Below, piece by piece: positions 61,801 through 64,000 of a stretch of 64,000 nucleotides of DNA. Each line of letters opens with the position of its first letter. Position 1 is the first letter of the stretch. This DNA is from Opisthocomus hoazin (Eukaryota; Chordata; Aves; Opisthocomiformes; Opisthocomidae): NCBI RefSeq assembly GCF_030867145.1, contig NC_134419.1, positions 7,405,501 to 7,469,500 of the forward strand. The letters are read 5' to 3'. The translations under genes were made by a program, and so were the position numbers. The notes beneath the pieces are model-generated. The model saw only the letters and a list, made by a program, of their open reading frames with translations. It was not told the origin of the DNA and did no database searches.

Positions 61801-62743
61801 TTTTAGAATTAATCATCTTGCACTCTGAGTTTAGTTTATCGCTGTTATTTTTTTCAATTCTTGCAATAAGCAGCCATCTAGTATCAAAACAACTTTGAAT
61901 TCAGTATACAGATTACTAGTTGTGAATTTATCTTCAAAGCAATGCATATATATAGAGAGAGATCATTTGAGTGTGTGTGTACTTCCTGTTGAGAGTAGAA
62001 GTCCTGAAGCTCTGATACTGAGAGCTGTGTTACAGGTCTTCCAATGAGCTGAGCGGCGCTGGCTGAGCAGCCGCTTAGCTGCAGTGCTTTGGGTTCCCAG
62101 GCTGACGAGCAGGGGTGAGCGTTGCTGGCTAGCGCAGCGCGTGAGTCTTTGAACATGAGTTGTACAATGTTGTGAGACTTTCTGATAAAAAGGTGTCCTG
62201 TGGCATAGTTCTTGTCATGCACTTTAATGAAATTGGTACTAAAACAGTATTAATTATATTATCAAAACACCCCTTCCCAGTCATTCCAACTTTCCTATGC
62301 TTTTTCCTTGTTGTTTTGTAGCTTTTTCTTAGCCACAGACACTAGATTCTCCAGATCTGGCTCTCCAGTAACTTGCTGTCACCTCCTCGTGATGACTGGG
62401 TGTTTCTGCAGTTTGGTTTCTGTCCCGGTACAGTGGGGTTGGCAGAGATGAGCTGTTGCAGAGGGACGCTAACTTGCTAATGACTGAAATAACTGCCCGA
62501 GAAGGAGGTTCATACCGGTGTGAAGTCTTTCACAAATGGGCGAACTGAGATAAACAGAGGTCTGAGTTACATGCACGTGATAGAGTGCTCCACATAGTTT
62601 GACTTTCACAGCTTGCTTTCACTTTTCTGTATCTTAACTGTAGAATATAACCAGTTGTTTAAGCTGAACATCAACCGAAATCACAGAGGTTTCCGACGAG
62701 CAATTCGATCCAAAGGAATTAAATTTGAAGTATTTCATAAAGG
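34854..62743 (+). CDS. CC2D1B: CC2D1B, coiled-coil and C2 domain-containing protein 1B, 3' end missing
   Basis: CC2D1B (Freud-2, a Lgd-family protein) binds the ESCRT-III subunit CHMP4B and helps time nuclear-envelope sealing after mitosis; transcriptional repression is also reported. Coding exons: 34854-34919, 37947-38088, 42293-42408, 43192-43311, 44401-44538, 46491-46764, 47270-47394, 47535-47610, 48757-48867, 49188-49318, 49607-49679, 51862-51974, 52791-52983, 55236-55408, 56079-56204, 56708-56766, 57017-57133, 57633-57706, 58370-58428, 61187-61238 and 62644-62743. They give 812 codons plus 2 nt, and the gene continues past the window. The ATG choice gives a 22-residue first exon, MLGRRAKK…AVAKQ, matching the human first coding exon in length and ending. 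Four DM14 repeats and a C2 domain are readable. The acceptor of exon 44401 (CTGAG) is unusual. Confidence 0.96.
34920..37946 (+). other. CC2D1B: CC2D1B intron after the first coding exon
   Basis: 3.0 kb from donor GTAAGG to acceptor TTGCAG. GC-rich at the start and AT-rich after. I see no exon, RNA gene or interspersed repeat that I can name. Confidence 0.65.
38089..42292 (+). other. CC2D1B: CC2D1B intron with tandem duplication
   Basis: 4.2 kb, the longest CC2D1B intron in the window. It contains an exact 67-bp tandem duplication at 41441-41574. Other open frames inside it are short and unrecognised. Confidence 0.7.
41441..41574. repeat. Exact 67-bp tandem duplication
   Basis: The segment starting GGATATGGACAATCATGTCA at 41441 repeats from 41508 with no mismatch that I can see. 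Two full copies are present, and the third begins GGAA instead of GGAT. The unit is single-copy sequence rather than a satellite. Confidence 0.95.
44401..46580 (+). other. CC2D1B: CC2D1B DM14 repeat 1
   Basis: Exon 44401-44538 and the start of 46491-46764 encode the first DM14 repeat, about residues 156-212: [20 protein letters not shown], then [37 protein letters not shown]14 repeats are helical modules that bind ESCRT-III. The rest of the 274-nt exon 7 is an acidic, Ser-rich linker. Confidence 0.88.
47270..47610 (+). other. CC2D1B: CC2D1B DM14 repeat 2
   Basis: Exons 47270-47394 and 47535-47610 encode the second repeat, about residues 290-350: [52 protein letters not shown]. The repeat is split by an intron at the same relative place as repeats 1 and 3. 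Confidence 0.88.
49188..49679 (+). other. CC2D1B: CC2D1B DM14 repeat 3
   Basis: Exons 49188-49318 and 49607-49679 encode the third repeat, about residues 392-455: [51 protein letters not shown]. It is nearly identical to the human repeat as recalled, the strongest identification in this gene. Confidence 0.92.
52600..52626. repeat. (GGCAT)5 microsatellite
   Basis: Five tandem GGCAT units in the CC2D1B intron 51975-52790. Short and perfect; likely polymorphic. Confidence 0.9.
55236..55408 (+). other. CC2D1B: CC2D1B DM14 repeat 4
   Basis: One exon encodes the fourth repeat, about residues 560-617: [46 protein letters not shown]. Unlike repeats 1-3, no intron splits it at the K-G/K-F position. 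Confidence 0.9.
59020..59938 (-). mobile_element. Old antisense CR1 LINE, split by a second CR1
   Basis: Two blocks, 59020-59260 and 59683-59938, read on the minus strand as adjoining parts of one CR1 3' region. The left block carries the TTGGAAAAGACCTCTAAGAT end, the right one the TCTGGAGAACAAGTCTGATG region. The sequence resumes directly (GAGGCCATT | GCCTCTCG) when the intervening insert is removed. Copies of this kind are common in bird introns. Confidence 0.85.
59261..59682 (+). mobile_element. CR1 LINE 3' fragment inserted into the older CR1
   Basis: About 420 bp, sense to CC2D1B. It matches the 3' part of the copy at 23434-24514 closely, with [19 protein letters not shown] and FFPLRVTE readable, and ends in two ATTCTGTG octamers (59667-59682). 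It is flanked by ATTG on both sides (59258-59261 and 59683-59686), a possible 4-bp target duplication. The 5' truncation is the usual CR1 form. Confidence 0.9.
60040..60118. repeat. TG/TA-rich microsatellite
   Basis: Imperfect alternating TATG, TATA and TGTG units in the CC2D1B intron, beginning about 100 bp after the CR1 remnant. AT-rich with potential to form cruciforms. Confidence 0.8.
61239..62643 (+). other. CC2D1B: CC2D1B intron before the last visible exon
   Basis: 1.4 kb between donor GTTAGT and acceptor CTGTAG. No repeat or exon that I can identify. Confidence 0.65.
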
Positions 62744-64000
62744 GTAAGTCCCCAGTTTGCTCCCCCCTCATTGCTTCTCTGGTAACAGTTGTAAAGAGTG
62801 CTGGAGCTGAAATTCATGCAGCACAACCTTTAAGCTAGCAATAAAGAGTTGTCTCGTTCTCCTCTCTGAGAACTCCTTTGGAAATGTGCCTGAGCTCTGT
62901 ATCTTCCCCTGCGGGGGTGAAAAAAAGGCAGAAGTTCAGTGAAGTTGGTTCATAAGTGGCAGATCAGGTGAGGATTAGTGCGTTAAGAGGAATTAATGAG
63001 ACTGAGAAGGTAACAATTCAGCTTCAGATTGTTTTGATTCTTATCCAGCCTGGTTTTAGTCATCAGGACGAGGAGATTTAAATGTTGTATGGGATGACTT
63101 TGCAGAATAATGAAGTACAAGTGGCAGCAAAACATTCACAGCAGTAAAACAGATGACAGATGATGGCAGAACTAATGTTATGGTTTTGTACTTATCTTCG
63201 TTCTGAGGATCTTACAATATTTACCGAACGCTGCTGCAAACTGTTAGACCGTCTTGAGACAGACTCCCCTCATCTCTGAGATCAAGATGATGAGATGGGT
63301 GTTAACAATTGGTAACGTTTGGGGAAGTCGTCCTACCTCTAGGCTCAGTACTGATGTATTCAAAAGCGGAGTGGCCTATATTCACTAATCCCCGAGCTGG
63401 TTGTGATCCATGACTTGGGTGGGATGTTAGATAACCTGGTTTTGTCTCAGTGGCTCTTTGTGCTACTCTTTGTTTCTGTTACTGGGACACGCAGAAATGA
63501 TCCATAGGTTCTCCAAGACAGTTTTCGAGTTGTAGATGTTTTAATTTGTCAGCTGAAGTCCCATGATTTTTACTCCAGATATTCTGTTTGCATCTCTGTT
63601 GAAGCAAAAGCTGATTTTCTTACTCCTCTGTCAATCCTGACTGCTCCACTGCTGCGTTGTTCAAGATTTCATCATTAGAGATCCTGCCTTTTTTGCATAG
63701 ATCTGTTAGGCATTTACATTTGTTTAAAATGTTTTTCTGTATCTTTTGCATGCCATTGCGCGTATGGGGCAGATCCTCTTCTCTTACCAGCTGGAACTGC
63801 GCTTGTTTGTAAGGTCTGAGCTCAGGCTTAAGTTCACCTGCTGGGAAACACTCTCCAGTGATTCATGAGGTGTTTGCCAGCTCCAGATTGTCCCTTGAAG
63901 CCTTCTCGAAGATGAGCAAAACAATCTGTGCGTGTTGTCAGATTTTTGTTCTTAGCACAGGACTCTGACAAAGTTACATATGTGCTTGTTTCGGGAGGGC
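62744..64000 (+). other. CC2D1B: CC2D1B intron running off the window
   Basis: At least 1.26 kb after donor GTAAGT. No further CC2D1B exon was found, so the remaining C2 exons and 3' UTR should lie beyond 64000. Confidence 0.7.

Larger units (their letters stand above)
56079..62743 (+). other. CC2D1B: CC2D1B C-terminal helical region and C2 domain (incomplete)
   Basis: Exons 56079, 56708 and 57017 encode a helical region: [20 protein letters not shown], then a coiled-coil-like segment and the block [19 protein letters not shown]. The C2 domain starts at about residue 717 with [20 protein letters not shown] and runs through exons 57633, 58370, 61187 and 62644 ([19 protein letters not shown]). 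Remaining C2 strands and the stop codon lie beyond 64000. Calcium-binding Asp residues are not obvious, as in CC2D1 relatives. Confidence 0.88.

Noticed and set aside
1-64000. tRNA, rRNA, snoRNA or CRISPR features
   Set aside because: Looking for tRNA A/B boxes, snoRNA C/D boxes and regularly spaced direct repeats by eye gave no convincing candidate; a covariance-model search would be needed to exclude small RNAs.

Overview
The window is vertebrate nuclear DNA, almost certainly from a bird. Four multi-exon genes can be read exon by exon with GT-AG introns, in the order TUT4 (+, last three exons only), PRPF38A (-, complete), ORC1 (+, complete) and CC2D1B (+, 5' end and most of the coding sequence). 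As I recall it, this is the gene set and order of human 1p32.3. The interspersed repeats are CR1 LINEs ending in ATTCTGTG octamers, and the genes are packed within 64 kb. Both point to an avian genome; another sauropsid cannot be excluded from sequence alone.

Layout. 1-6463: TUT4 3' end (terminal uridylyltransferase, Gln/Pro-rich tail, 3' UTR). 6464-7590: tail-to-tail spacer. 7593-11781: PRPF38A on the minus strand, ten coding exons, 312 residues. 11560-12560: CpG island with a divergent PRPF38A/ORC1 promoter holding a near-palindromic E2F site. 12607-33443: ORC1, 858 residues in sixteen coding exons (BAH domain, basic disordered linker, AAA+ ATPase, winged helix). One ORC1 intron carries a truncated CR1, another a 1,486-bp uninterrupted pyrimidine tract. 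33444-34190: short spacer. 34190-34800: second CpG island, CC2D1B promoter. 34815 to the window end: CC2D1B, 21 coding exons giving 812 codons, with four DM14 repeats and most of a C2 domain; the last exons lie beyond the window.

The genes are not an operon and work in separate pathways: RNA 3' uridylation (TUT4), spliceosome activation (PRPF38A), replication-origin licensing (ORC1) and ESCRT-III regulation (CC2D1B). The only evident shared control is the divergent PRPF38A/ORC1 island.

No novel multi-gene system was found. The most unusual object is the giant strand-asymmetric polypyrimidine array inside ORC1. Next are apparent loss of aromatic residues from the predicted H4K20me2 cage of the ORC1 BAH domain, a possible in-frame N-terminal extension of CC2D1B, a CR1 inserted in opposite orientation into an older CR1, and an exact 67-bp tandem duplication. 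Exon boundaries come from manual reading of splice sites and frame; no alignment or RNA evidence was available.
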